A DNA stretch of 64,000 nucleotides. Origin: Nosocomiicoccus ampullae (GTDB taxonomy: Bacteria > Bacillota > Bacilli > Staphylococcales > Salinicoccaceae). The DNA is taken from assembly GCF_001696685.1 (NCBI RefSeq), contig NZ_MBFG01000010.1, positions 791 through 64,790 on the forward strand, in the 5' to 3' direction. Of the stretch, positions 55,179 through 63,701 are shown piece after piece. A program made the translations under genes and the position numbers. Each line of letters opens with the position of its first letter. Positions within the stretch are counted from its first letter, which is position 1. The notes under the pieces are model-generated. The model did no database searches. It saw only the letters and a program-made list of their open reading frames with translations, and was not told where the DNA came from.

Positions 55179-56080
55179 GTATTATTATTCAAGATAAAGG
55201 ACTACTGTCTACAGTAGTTTCATCATCTGAAGCACTCGACAACTTATCTCCACAAATCGCAAATAAACTCGTCGGTAACCCTGTCGATGAAAAGACAATC
55301 GAAATGGTCATTCGACCAGCTAAAATTGCATTTACAGAACCGACAGTAATCGCGTTTTCTGGTGCACTATTTAACGTTACAGTTGGCGATAAAAAACTAT
55401 CTGCTAACCGTATGTACATACTTGACCGTGGAGACGTATTAACATTCCACGATTCTGACCGTGGAGGACGCGTCTACCTTGCAATCGCGGGCGGAATTAA
55501 AACGAACGTTTCTAACGTATTAGAGTCCGGAGACGAAATTACGATGCGACGCGATTATACTGAATTACATGACGAAATCTTTAGCATGATGCGAAATCGT
55601 TCGACAGTGTCATGGGGAATTGGATCGTATTCACTTGCTGAAGTATATTTATCGGATAATTTCCATATCGTAAAACGTAAAGGTGTCGACGAATCTGTCT
55701 ATAGAACGTTAGAAGACACGTATGCCGTCACGTTTGAAAAATACCGCTACGCACTTAATTTAGAAGGTGAAGCGGTCGATTATACAGATGATTCGGTCGA
55801 TAACTACGGTGTATCGGGCGGTGTATTTTTAAAAGATGGCCAGCCGTTTATCGCATTAAATGACTTTGAAGACTCCACAGAATACACACATATCGGAACG
55901 ATACCGAGCTATCATATGCATAAGCTCGCGCAAAAAACAAAAGACTCGAAACTTAAATTTACTGAAATTGATGTCGAGCACGCATACGTAAACTTATATA
56001 ACTACGAAATGTGGAAGAAAAGCCTATTCAAAGCGATCGATTATAAAATCAGTAAAGAACTCGTAAAAGAAAAAATGTAA
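55175..56080 (+). CDS. pxpC: 5-oxoprolinase subunit PxpC / biotin-dependent carboxyltransferase-like protein
   Basis: PxpC (KipA) is the AHS2-family subunit of the prokaryotic 5-oxoprolinase PxpABC, which opens pyroglutamate to glutamate. The 301-residue protein has the start IIIQDKGLLSTVV, AFSGALFNVTVGDKKLS, RGGRVYLAIAGGI and the late VSGGVFLKDGQPFIALND segment. The overlap with a short PxpB-like gene supports the assignment. pxpA (YcsF/LamB) and a full pxpB are not in the window. A terminator follows. Confidence 0.75.
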   Translation: MSIIIQDKGLLSTVVSSSEALDNLSPQIANKLVGNPVDEKTIEMVIRPAKIAFTEPTVIAFSGALFNVTVGDKKLSANRMYILDRGDVLTFHDSDRGGRVYLAIAGGIKTNVSNVLESGDEITMRRDYTELHDEIFSMMRNRSTVSWGIGSYSLAEVYLSDNFHIVKRKGVDESVYRTLEDTYAVTFEKYRYALNLEGEAVDYTDDSVDNYGVSGGVFLKDGQPFIALNDFEDSTEYTHIGTIPSYHMHKLAQKTKDSKLKFTEIDVEHAYVNLYNYEMWKKSLFKAIDYKISKELVKEKM

Positions 56081-56091
56081 TAACAATTTTT

Positions 56092-56126
56092 TACCCGACA
56101 ACATTAATTTGTTGTCGGGTTTTTAT
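56092..56126 (+). terminator. Terminator of the pab-pxp operon
   Basis: ACCCGACAACA and TTGTTGTCGGGT form the stem around a short AT loop, followed by five T. Confidence 0.92.
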
Positions 56127-56248
56127 TATAATTGCGTATTTTAAACAGTAGTAGACGTATAACTCATAAAAAGTTCAGTTCACTTTAATATTTGAATCAT
56201 TTAATGTATAATAAGTTAGCTTAAAAGTTGGACGATTGGGTGAGTTGT

Positions 56249-58018
56249 ATGGAATCTGTATTAAAAAAGTCATTTGGTTTAGAGACGTTTCGACCAAAGC
56301 AAAAAGAAATTATACAGTCAGTTTTAAACGGTCAAAATACGTTAGGTGTATTACCGACAGGATCTGGGAAATCGTTATGTTACCAAGTTCCTGCATTAAT
56401 GTTTGACGGTACGACGATCGTCATTTCACCGTTAATTTCGCTTATGCAAGACCAAGTGACAGCGCTTGTCGATAAAGGAATTAAAGCAGCGTATATCAAC
56501 TCAAACATGACAAAAAAAGATCAAATGCGAATCGAGCGACGATTATTAAATGGGGATATTGAGTTATTATATGTCGCGCCGGAGCGCTTTAAAAATGAAG
56601 AGTTTTTAGAAATTATCTCGAGAATTAATGTCCCGCTTGTTGCATTCGATGAAGCCCACTGTATCTCAAAATGGGGACACGATTTTAGACCAAGTTATCA
56701 AGACGTTATTTCGGTCATCAATGAATATATTGGGGACGCGGTAAAAGTCGCGTTAACTGCGACTGCAACTGAAGACGTTGAGAAAAATATTATAGAGCTT
56801 TTAGAAATCGATGAGACGGATGTCTATAAAACGTCAGTAAAACGCGACAATTTAGAGTTAATTGTCAATGACACGTTCCAGCGCGAGCGTTTTATCGTTG
56901 ACTATTTAAACGAACATAGAGGCAAAAGTGGCATTATATACGCGGCGACGCGTAAAGAAACTGAAAAGATCAGTGGCTTTTTATCAGATAATAATATTGA
57001 TAACAGAATTTACCACGCAGGACTTACGAAGTCTGAGCGTGAAGAAAATCAAAATGCGTTTATAAAGGATGACGTCAAAGTCATCGTTGCAACGAACGCC
57101 TTTGGTATGGGAATCGATAAGGAGAATATCAGGTTCATTATCCACTACAATTTACCTGGAGACCTGGAAAGTTACTACCAAGAAATTGGGCGAGCGGGTC
57201 GTGATGGTAAAATGAGCCAATGTATTCTTTTATCGAACCCGAGAGACATTGCGCTCCAACAGTTTTTCATCGACCGATCACAAGCGAGTGACGATGTAAA
57301 AGAAAGTATGCGTGAAAAACTCGACCGAATGATTCAATATAACGAAACGTCAAAATGTTTGTCGTCGTTTATCGTAAAATATTTTGATAAAAATGAATAC
57401 GTGACTGAGTGCGGGGAGTGTTCAAACTGTAAAAGTGACGCGCGTACAGTTGATATGACTGAGGAAGCGAAACTTATTATGACACTCGTTAAACTAGTGT
57501 CGCTGTCACCTGAAAAAGTGATTCAAGTGTTACGCGGTGAAGTGAACGATAATATTATTGATTCTGGCCTGACTGAAGTCAGCCAATTCGGGCAATTATC
57601 GAACTACTTAACGAGCGAAATTCACCACATAATCGAAGAACTCGTATTTAGAGGATATATACATTTAGAAAACGATACGTTATACGTCGTGAAGAAGAGT
57701 GAAGCGGTACTTAACGGTATAGAAATGATTTACACGGTACCATATCGCACGCAGTTTAAAGAAAAAGTAAGCGTATCGACAGAATCTAGTTTTAACGAGG
57801 CTCTTTATCAGCAACTAAAAGATAAGCGTGAAGAACTTGCTGTGGCGCGAAATATAGATGCTGCGCAGATTTTTACAGATGCGTCGTTAAAAGAAATCGC
57901 AAAAAAGATGCCAGAAACAAAAGGCGACATGATCAAACTGCTCGGCATCGGAAACTATAAACTCAAACATTACAGCCCACACTTCTTAAAAGTCGTCGAA
58001 GAGTATAGTAAGAAATAG
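56249..58018 (+). CDS. recQ: ATP-dependent DNA helicase RecQ
   Basis: RecQ unwinds DNA 3' to 5' in recombination and repair. The 589-residue protein has the helicase core with Walker A PTGSGKS (Lys at about 41), DEAHCISKWGHDFRP, and motif VI QEIGRAGRDG. The RQC zinc cysteines (SKCLSSF ... CGECSNC) and a C-terminal HRDC domain (about 515-589) follow. ATG 56249 gives the normal family N-terminus (MESVLKKSFGLETFRPKQ); a TTG seven codons earlier is possible. Confidence 0.94.
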   Translation: MESVLKKSFGLETFRPKQKEIIQSVLNGQNTLGVLPTGSGKSLCYQVPALMFDGTTIVISPLISLMQDQVTALVDKGIKAAYINSNMTKKDQMRIERRLLNGDIELLYVAPERFKNEEFLEIISRINVPLVAFDEAHCISKWGHDFRPSYQDVISVINEYIGDAVKVALTATATEDVEKNIIELLEIDETDVYKTSVKRDNLELIVNDTFQRERFIVDYLNEHRGKSGIIYAATRKETEKISGFLSDNNIDNRIYHAGLTKSEREENQNAFIKDDVKVIVATNAFGMGIDKENIRFIIHYNLPGDLESYYQEIGRAGRDGKMSQCILLSNPRDIALQQFFIDRSQASDDVKESMREKLDRMIQYNETSKCLSSFIVKYFDKNEYVTECGECSNCKSDARTVDMTEEAKLIMTLVKLVSLSPEKVIQVLRGEVNDNIIDSGLTEVSQFGQLSNYLTSEIHHIIEELVFRGYIHLENDTLYVVKKSEAVLNGIEMIYTVPYRTQFKEKVSVSTESSFNEALYQQLKDKREELAVARNIDAAQIFTDASLKEIAKKMPETKGDMIKLLGIGNYKLKHYSPHFLKVVEEYSKK

Positions 58019-58024
58019 GGGAGG

Positions 58025-58061
58025 AGTCTTTTCATCTTTAGAGGATGAAAAGACTTTTTTG
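58025..58061 (+). terminator. Terminator of recQ
   Basis: AGTCTTTTCATC and GATGAAAAGACT form a perfect 12-bp stem, followed by T. The arm resembles the TTTTTCATC linker of the nearby repeat loci. Confidence 0.9.
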
Positions 58062-58090
58062 TTGTGATGGGGGGGAGGTGTTGGAGTCGG

Positions 58091-58270
58091 TTATTAACAA
58101 AATTTCCCTGAATTTGTTAGATATATCGAGATAATTAACAAAAACTCCGGATCTGGTCTCGTTTTTGTTAGATAAAAAAATATAATTAACAAAAATTGGG
58201 TCGTGGTGTCAAAATATGTTAAATAAATCCGGATATCTAACAAAATCGCAAAATTTTTGTTAAATATAAT
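58091..58270. repeat. Heptamer-array element, copy C1
   Basis: This copy shows eight alternately oriented heptamers with centres spaced about 18, 24, 27, 23, 28, 23 and 18 bp, a nearly symmetrical series. Its centres read CCGGATCTGG and GGGTCGTGG, shared with C2 but not with the A or B copies. Confidence 0.9.
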
Positions 58271-58356
58271 TTGATGAAACAGTGTTTTTATACTTTTGGG
58301 ATAAAAAGGCACAACAAAGCCCGGAGAGACAAAATCGCAACCAGGTTTTTCTTCTT

Positions 58357-58534
58357 TTTATTTACAAAAAATGTCTGAATGTGTTAGATATATCGAGATA
58401 ATTAACAAAAACTCCGGATCTGGTCTCGTTTTTGTTAGATAAAAAAATATAATTAACAAAAATTGGGTCGTGGTCTCGAAATGTGTTAAATATATCCGGA
58501 TAACTAACAAAATCGCAATTTTTATGTTAAATAA
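58357..58534. repeat. Heptamer-array element, copy C2
   Basis: This is the partner of C1 with the same GC-rich centres and a few substitutions. A linker with TTTTTATACTTTTGGGATAAAAAG precedes it (about 58284-58307), and GAGTTTTTCATCTTTTAAAG follows it. Translations on the - strand of both copies look alike only because the DNA is repeated. Confidence 0.9.
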
Positions 58535-58590
58535 AACAAGCACAAACTGAGTTTTTCATCTTTTAAAGTAAAAATTCACATCAAACACCA

Positions 58591-58626
58591 CAAAAAAGCG
58601 AGACCCGGAATCAGCATGGTCTCGCT
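58591..58626 (-). terminator. Terminator of the EamA-family gene
   Basis: Read on the - strand, GCGAGACC and GGTCTCGC pair around a 12-nt loop, followed by TTTTTTG. Confidence 0.85.
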
Positions 58627-58643
58627 CCTTTTCAACAGAAATA

Positions 58644-59501
58644 TTACGTTCGTTTTTGCGGTAAGTTTTTCATGTACATATAGAAACTTGCTACGAAGAT
58701 GATAATGTACCCGATAATCGATAGAATATCTGGGTATTCTCCAAAGAATATGATACTGAACATCGCAGTAAATATAATCGTCGTGTAGAAGAATATCGAG
58801 ATCTCTTTCGCTGGTGCATAACTGTATGCAATCGTTAGGCCGAATTGTCCTACTGATGCTGCGACTCCTGCAAGTAATAGGAACATGAGTTGTTCACCGG
58901 TCATCGGTTCATAGTTATAGATGAAAAACGGCAGTAACGCGACTGTTGAAAATCCTGAGAAATAAAATACGACGGTGTAAAATTTCTCGCGATCTCCGAG
59001 GACTCTTAACACAGTGTACGCTCCTGCAGCTGCGAGAGCACCGAGCACCCCGACTAAGGCATCAAATGATGTACTTTCAAACGACGGTTTGATAATAAAT
59101 ATCGCACCAATGAATGCGATAATAATCGAAGTCATTTGGAATCGTCTAATATATTCCTTTAAAAATATTGCGGATAAAATAATCGTGAAAAACGGACTGA
59201 GCTTGTTTAAAATATCTGCGTCACTTAAGACGAGTTTATCGAGTGTGTAAAAGTTAAGGATAACCCCAATTAACCCGAGCGTTGAACGCAGTAATAGCAA
59301 TCCTTGGTTTTCTTTTTTACCAAACAGTGGTTCTTTATAGCGAATGACGAGTACGAGCGCAATCAACATCGCGACGAAGTTTCTAAAAAACGCTTTTTGT
59401 ACTGTTGGTAAGTCGCCAGAGTATTTTACAAAGAGCGACATTAAACTAAAACCAAGAGATGAAATAATTAAAGCGATAATCCCTTTCGTTATATTGTTCA
59501 A
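58644..59501 (-). CDS. EamA-family (DMT) transporter
   Basis: The 285-residue membrane protein has ten hydrophobic helices in two EamA repeats (about 5-135 and 148-278). Repeat ends such as LNKLSPFFTIILSAIFLKEY and TTIIFTAMFSIIFFGEYPD are typical of drug/metabolite exporters. The start is TTG 59501 with AAGAAGG seven bases before it. The substrate is unknown. Confidence 0.87.
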   Translation of the reverse strand: MNNITKGIIALIISSLGFSLMSLFVKYSGDLPTVQKAFFRNFVAMLIALVLVIRYKEPLFGKKENQGLLLLRSTLGLIGVILNFYTLDKLVLSDADILNKLSPFFTIILSAIFLKEYIRRFQMTSIIIAFIGAIFIIKPSFESTSFDALVGVLGALAAAGAYTVLRVLGDREKFYTVVFYFSGFSTVALLPFFIYNYEPMTGEQLMFLLLAGVAASVGQFGLTIAYSYAPAKEISIFFYTTIIFTAMFSIIFFGEYPDILSIIGYIIIFVASFYMYMKNLPQKRT

Positions 59502-59606
59502 CTGTATACCTTCTTTATTATTAAAATTACTATCTTAGTGTAACACATAGATTGGTATATATCTTTGTCAAAATCTATACATAATTAAGCGATAAAGAAC
59601 AAGAAA

Positions 59607-59637
59607 ATGTATGATATTCTAAATTTATATCATACAT
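59607..59637 (+). promoter_or_regulatory. 31-bp palindrome upstream of the YtkA-like lipoprotein gene
   Basis: ATGTATGATAT and ATATCATACAT are perfect 11-bp arms around a 9-bp AT-rich centre, immediately before the GGAGG ribosome-binding site. The size and AT-rich dyad suggest a dimeric repressor operator (metal-sensor type is possible). Alternatively it is a 5'-UTR hairpin. Confidence 0.7.
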
Positions 59638-59655
59638 ATTGGAGGCAACATATCA

Positions 59656-60048
59656 ATGAAAAAATTATTAGGTGCAGCAGTATTATCAAGCGTTTTAGTA
59701 CTTGGAGCATGTGGAAATGACGAAAACAAAGACGACATGGAAGGACACGACGAAGTTGCTGGTTTAGATGTTGAGTTAACGACTCCTGAAACTGCAACAG
59801 CTGGTGAAGAAGTTGAATTCGTTGCACACGTTACTTCAAACGATGAAGATGTAAACGATGCAGATAAAGTATTATTTGAAGTGTTAAAAGACGATGAAAG
59901 CCTCGATAAAATCGAAGGGGAATTTACTGAAAATGGACTTTACAAATTGAACTACACATTTAAAGAAGCAGGAACATACGAAGTGATCTCACACGTTGAC
60001 GCGAACGGCTTACACACAATGCCTAAAAATGAGGTTGTCGTAGAGTAA
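59656..60048 (+). CDS. YtkA-like domain lipoprotein
   Basis: The 130-residue protein has a lipoprotein signal peptide (lipobox LGAC, Cys at about 19), a short acidic linker with a histidine (DDMEGHDE), and a YtkA-like beta domain (about 35-130) with TAGEEVEFVAHVT and EAGTYEVISHVDANGLHTM. Family members are linked to copper or respiratory oxidase assembly, but this is not proven. It sits behind a perfect 31-bp palindrome that may hold an operator. Confidence 0.8.
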   Translation: MKKLLGAAVLSSVLVLGACGNDENKDDMEGHDEVAGLDVELTTPETATAGEEVEFVAHVTSNDEDVNDADKVLFEVLKDDESLDKIEGEFTENGLYKLNYTFKEAGTYEVISHVDANGLHTMPKNEVVVE

Positions 60049-60127
60049 TTACATTTCTAGACGAAAAAAATAGAATGGCGTAAAATAAGTATCTAAGAAT
60101 GGTGAACATTCTAATGGAGGTACTTAG

Positions 60128-60793
60128 ATGAAAAAGACGTACATTATTACAGATGCTTTAACAGCAATTGGGCAACGTTTGGCGCATGAACTTGCAAAGC
60201 GTGGCCACAATTTAATATTATCTGGAAATGACTACAACGAACTCGAAGCGTTGCACGATGAATTAAAATCATATAGTGATGCGCATCACGAAGTATTTTT
60301 ACTCGAACAAGCAAAAGAAATCGACTGGCTAAATATGGTCGATAAAATAGATTCAACATACGACGGTTTAAATGGTGTGATTTTTATACACTCCATTGAG
60401 ACTGAAGATAACGATGTATACAATGTTTCATACGATGAATTTACTGAAGTTATGAACGAACACGTGTGGGGAACGTACCTTGGAGTACGCACGTTACGCA
60501 ATCAATTGATCGAAACGAAAGAGACGAAAATCATCAATTTAGTAGAACCTGTACGTGAAGAAACATTCGAACACAATTTATATTATGCAGTTACCGGTGC
60601 GATAGAAGGACTCACGCATGCGATACAAAGCGAGCTTCGTAAAGAAGATCTTAACGTTTATACGCTAAGCTATCGTCCGACTGAACGAGATGCTTCGTTC
60701 AATCCAAACGACGACAGCGCAGTTGGGACTATTTTTAAAATTCTAGATGATGAGATTTCAAATGATAATAACGAAACGATCATCATTCATTAA
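60128..60793 (+). CDS. SDR-like protein without a complete catalytic site
   Basis: The 221-residue protein follows the short-chain dehydrogenase fold (ITDALTAIGQRLAHELAKRG start, NGVIFIHS strand, YYAVTGAIEGLTHAIQSEL helix). The cofactor loop TGxxxGxG is altered to TDALTAIG, and the catalytic YxxxK reads YAVTG, without the Lys. It may be non-catalytic or have changed chemistry. GGAGG precedes the ATG. It is followed by its own terminator. Confidence 0.7.
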   Translation: MKKTYIITDALTAIGQRLAHELAKRGHNLILSGNDYNELEALHDELKSYSDAHHEVFLLEQAKEIDWLNMVDKIDSTYDGLNGVIFIHSIETEDNDVYNVSYDEFTEVMNEHVWGTYLGVRTLRNQLIETKETKIINLVEPVREETFEHNLYYAVTGAIEGLTHAIQSELRKEDLNVYTLSYRPTERDASFNPNDDSAVGTIFKILDDEISNDNNETIIIH

Positions 60794-60822
60794 AAAACCA
60801 CTCATTTTCGAGTGGTTTTTAT
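60793..60822 (+). terminator. Terminator after the SDR-like gene
   Basis: AAAAACCACTC and GAGTGGTTTTT form the stem around ATTTTC. Confidence 0.88.
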
Positions 60823-60831
60823 CTATTATGC

Positions 60832-60891
60832 TTGTAAATAGAGAATCGTGTAGTATAATGATAAATAGAAATTCAGTGAGAATGATTATCA
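60832..60891 (+). promoter_or_regulatory. sst promoter and Fur box
   Basis: TTGTAA (60832-60837) and TATAAT (60854-60859) are spaced 16 bp. TGAGAATGATTATCA (60877-60891) matches the 7-1-7 Fur box with one mismatch. Fur with iron would therefore repress sstABCD. Confidence 0.8.
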
Positions 60892-60906
60892 ATTAGGCGG
60901 TTTCAC

Positions 60907-61872
60907 ATGATGAAGAAATTATTTAGGCTAGATGTACTAATCATTGTGCTCATATTAGTATCGATACTTTCTCTATTTGTTGGAGTAAGTAGTTTGCCTT
61001 TATCAGATATATTTAATTTAAATGAGCAACAAAAGACAGTTTTATTACATAGTAGAATACCGCGTACTGTATCAATTATCATTGCAGGTGCTGCTCTTGC
61101 GACATCTGGTTTAATTATGCAACAGCTCACGCGTAACAAGTTCGTATCCCCTACGACAGCAGGGACGATGGAATGGGCGCAACTCGGTATTTTAATCGGA
61201 ATGATATTTTTCCCGGCAGCGAATATGTTAATGAAATTATCATTTGCAACGATGCTGTCATTAATTGGTACGTTAATCTTCATGCAGATTATTACACGTA
61301 TTAAATTTAAAGATATCATTTTCGTTCCACTGATCGGTATTATGCTCGGTGGGGTCGTTTCGAGTGTAGGTACATTTTTAGCACTTAGAACGAATAACCT
61401 ACAATCCATCGGTGCGTGGATGCACGGCAGTTTCTCTACGCTGGTCACTGGGCGATACGAGATTTTATATATTAGTATTCCGTTATTGCTATTAGCAATT
61501 TTTTATGCACATCAGTTTACAGTTGCTGGTATGGGAGAAGACTTCTCTAAAAACTTAGGTCTGAATTATAAGCGTGTCGTAAATATCGGACTATTTATTA
61601 CCGCTGCGATTACAGCAATTGTCGTTGTAACAGTTGGTATGCTACCGTTTTTAGGGTTAATCGTTCCGAACATCGTCTCTATTTTTAGAGGGGATCATTT
61701 ACGCAGTACGATTTTCTTAACAGCAACACTCGGTGGGATATTCGTTATGATCTGTGACATCATCGGCCGTGTGATTATTTACCCGTACGAAGTGTCTGTT
61801 GGACTCGTCATCGCTGTATTTGGTAGTGCAATCTTCCTATTTATGATTTATAGGAGGGTAAAGCATGCATAG
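60907..61872 (+). CDS. sstA: Iron-siderophore ABC transporter permease SstA
   Basis: The 321-residue FecCD-family permease has about nine helices, with RIPRTVSIIIAGAALATSG near the N-terminus and GMLPFLGLIVPNIVSIF in the second half (the region contacting the ATPase). It resembles S. aureus SstA and Bacillus YclN, which take up catechol-type siderophores. A Fur box and promoter stand just upstream. It overlaps sstB by 8 bp. An alternative start one codon later (60910) exists. Confidence 0.88.
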   Translation: MMKKLFRLDVLIIVLILVSILSLFVGVSSLPLSDIFNLNEQQKTVLLHSRIPRTVSIIIAGAALATSGLIMQQLTRNKFVSPTTAGTMEWAQLGILIGMIFFPAANMLMKLSFATMLSLIGTLIFMQIITRIKFKDIIFVPLIGIMLGGVVSSVGTFLALRTNNLQSIGAWMHGSFSTLVTGRYEILYISIPLLLLAIFYAHQFTVAGMGEDFSKNLGLNYKRVVNIGLFITAAITAIVVVTVGMLPFLGLIVPNIVSIFRGDHLRSTIFLTATLGGIFVMICDIIGRVIIYPYEVSVGLVIAVFGSAIFLFMIYRRVKHA

Positions 61873-62827
61873 TAATAAGAAAAATATAACGCTTTTAATC
61901 GTTTTATCAGTCGTTGCACTTGGACTTATAGCATTTTACATGTTGTACGGTATAAATTTTAAGATTTTACATTATCAACTACCGTCAAGAATGCTCCGTA
62001 CGTTCGCAATCATTATCGTTGCTACCGCAATCGCAGTATCAACGGTAGTGTTCCAGACGATTGTTAAAAATAGAATCATTACTCCGTCGATTATGGGGTT
62101 AGATTCGGTCTATGTATTTATACAAACAGCGATCGTATTTATTGCAGGAGTTAGTTCGCCATTACTATTTAATGACGCGTATAACTATTTCTTAAGTTTA
62201 ATAATACTCGTCATATTTACAGTTTTTGTATTTAAATTCTTATTTAAATTGACGAAAAACAACGTCTTCATACTATTACTTATCGGTATTATACTTGGAA
62301 CGTTTTTTGGAAATTTAGCAACATTTATGCAAGTGCTAATCTCTCCAGAAGATTTCATGATATTACAAGGACAGTTATTCGGATCGTTTACGAAGATAAA
62401 TGAAACGTTACTTTATATCACACTCGGTATCGTCATCGTGTTACTTATCATCGTGCTACTCGATTTTTCATCGCTCGATGTGATGGCGCTCGGTAGAGAA
62501 CACGCGATTAACCTCGGTGTAAACTACGACTTAAAAGTTTCTAAACTACTTATAATCGTTGCGATATTCGTATCCGCATCAACTGCACTTGTTGGACCGA
62601 TTATGTTTTTAGGGCTACTCGTCGTAAACTTAGCCCATGAAGTGTTTAAAACGTATAAACATTTATATCTTATTATAGGAACCACATTAATCAGCATTAT
62701 CGCGTTATTAATTGGTCAGATGGTTGTACAGTTCGTATTTAAGAATAACATCGAACTAAGTGTTATCATTAACTTAGTAGGTGGAGTGTACTTTATCTAT
62801 CTCATGCTAAGGAGGAGTAAGGCTTGA
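61865..62827 (+). CDS. sstB: Iron-siderophore ABC transporter permease SstB
   Basis: The 320-residue second FecCD-type permease forms a heterodimer with SstA. Motifs include LPSRMLRTFAIIIVATAIAVS and the ATPase-contacting STALVGPIMFLGLLVVNLAHE. AGGAGGG precedes the ATG. It overlaps sstC by 4 bp, a fully coupled arrangement. Confidence 0.88.
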   Translation: MHSNKKNITLLIVLSVVALGLIAFYMLYGINFKILHYQLPSRMLRTFAIIIVATAIAVSTVVFQTIVKNRIITPSIMGLDSVYVFIQTAIVFIAGVSSPLLFNDAYNYFLSLIILVIFTVFVFKFLFKLTKNNVFILLLIGIILGTFFGNLATFMQVLISPEDFMILQGQLFGSFTKINETLLYITLGIVIVLLIIVLLDFSSLDVMALGREHAINLGVNYDLKVSKLLIIVAIFVSASTALVGPIMFLGLLVVNLAHEVFKTYKHLYLIIGTTLISIIALLIGQMVVQFVFKNNIELSVIINLVGGVYFIYLMLRRSKA

Positions 62828-63621
62828 TACAAATTAAAGGTCTTTCTAAAGCGTATGGTAACAAAAAAGTTGTCGACAACGTGTCACTCGATATAGAAAA
62901 AGGGAAACTGATGTCTTTAATCGGACCGAATGGTGCCGGTAAAAGTACAGTGATCTCGATGGTCACTCGTTTAATGGATAAAAACAGTGGTGAAGTATTG
63001 TTAGAAGGTGAGAATTTATTTACAAAACCGGACAACGAGCTCGCTAAAAAGATATCGATTTTAAAACAGAGTAACCATTTAAATTTAAACATTACAGTGC
63101 GAGAGCTTATCGCATTTGGTCGATACCCGTATTGTAAAGGGCGTTTAAAACAAGAAGATAACGAAAAAATCGACGAAGCAATTAAATATATGGGACTTCA
63201 AGATTTACAACATCGTATGATTGATGAGTTATCTGGTGGGCAGCGTCAACGCGCGTTTATCGCTATGACAATTGCTCAAGATACTGAATATATATTTTTA
63301 GATGAACCACTCAACAACTTAGATATGAAACACTCAGTTCAAATTATGCAAATCTTACGTCGATTATGTCGCGATAAAAATAAGACGATTATTATCGTCA
63401 TTCACGATATTAATTTTGCATCGTGTTACTCAGATAATATCGCAGCATTAAAAGATGGTAAATTAAAAATATCTGGCACTAAAGATGAAGTCATCCAAGA
63501 AGATATTTTGAGAGATATATACGACATGGACTTACAAATACAAAACGTCTGTGGTCACCGTATTTGTATTTACTTTGATGGTGAAGCAGTTGAATCACGT
63601 CAAGTATTTGGAGCGGTCTAG
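62824..63621 (+). CDS. sstC: Iron-siderophore ABC transporter ATP-binding protein SstC
   Basis: The 265-residue ATPase has Walker A GPNGAGKST (Lys40), the signature LSGGQRQRAF, Walker B YIFLDEPLNNLD and the switch His in VIHDINFASC. The start is TTG 62824 with AAGGAGGAG upstream. It powers the SstAB pore; SstD, the binding lipoprotein, follows after an 80-bp gap with unusual signals. Confidence 0.92.
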   Translation: MIQIKGLSKAYGNKKVVDNVSLDIEKGKLMSLIGPNGAGKSTVISMVTRLMDKNSGEVLLEGENLFTKPDNELAKKISILKQSNHLNLNITVRELIAFGRYPYCKGRLKQEDNEKIDEAIKYMGLQDLQHRMIDELSGGQRQRAFIAMTIAQDTEYIFLDEPLNNLDMKHSVQIMQILRRLCRDKNKTIIIVIHDINFASCYSDNIAALKDGKLKISGTKDEVIQEDILRDIYDMDLQIQNVCGHRICIYFDGEAVESRQVFGAV

Positions 63622-63635
63622 TCGCTTACACTTTT

Positions 63636-63681
63636 AAGGAGGTGATGGGTGCGCTACAGCTTGAAATTTAGTGGGGGCTAA
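63636..63681 (+). other. Full-length Shine-Dalgarno sequence with 10-codon ORF between sstC and sstD
   Basis: AAGGAGGTGAT (63636-63646) is complementary to the whole 16S 3' tail. GTG at 63649 opens a frame of ten codons (MRYSLKFSGG) ending at TAA 63679-63681. The inverted repeat AAATTTAG/CTAAATTT (63665-63686) covers its end. It may be a leader peptide or an mRNA-stabilizing ribosome site. Confidence 0.4.
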
Positions 63682-63701
63682 ATTTAGAAAGGGAAGTTTA
63701 A

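Noticed and set aside
58094..58543. Two similar leucine-rich - strand ORFs (72 and 61 codons)
   Set aside because: They resemble each other only because they lie over repeat copies C1 and C2. They lack ribosome-binding sites, and the equivalent frame is broken by indels in the A copies.
60903..61448. 181-codon - strand ORF opposite sstA
   Set aside because: It is a shadow of the permease; it would run through the Fur-controlled start region and has no initiation signal.
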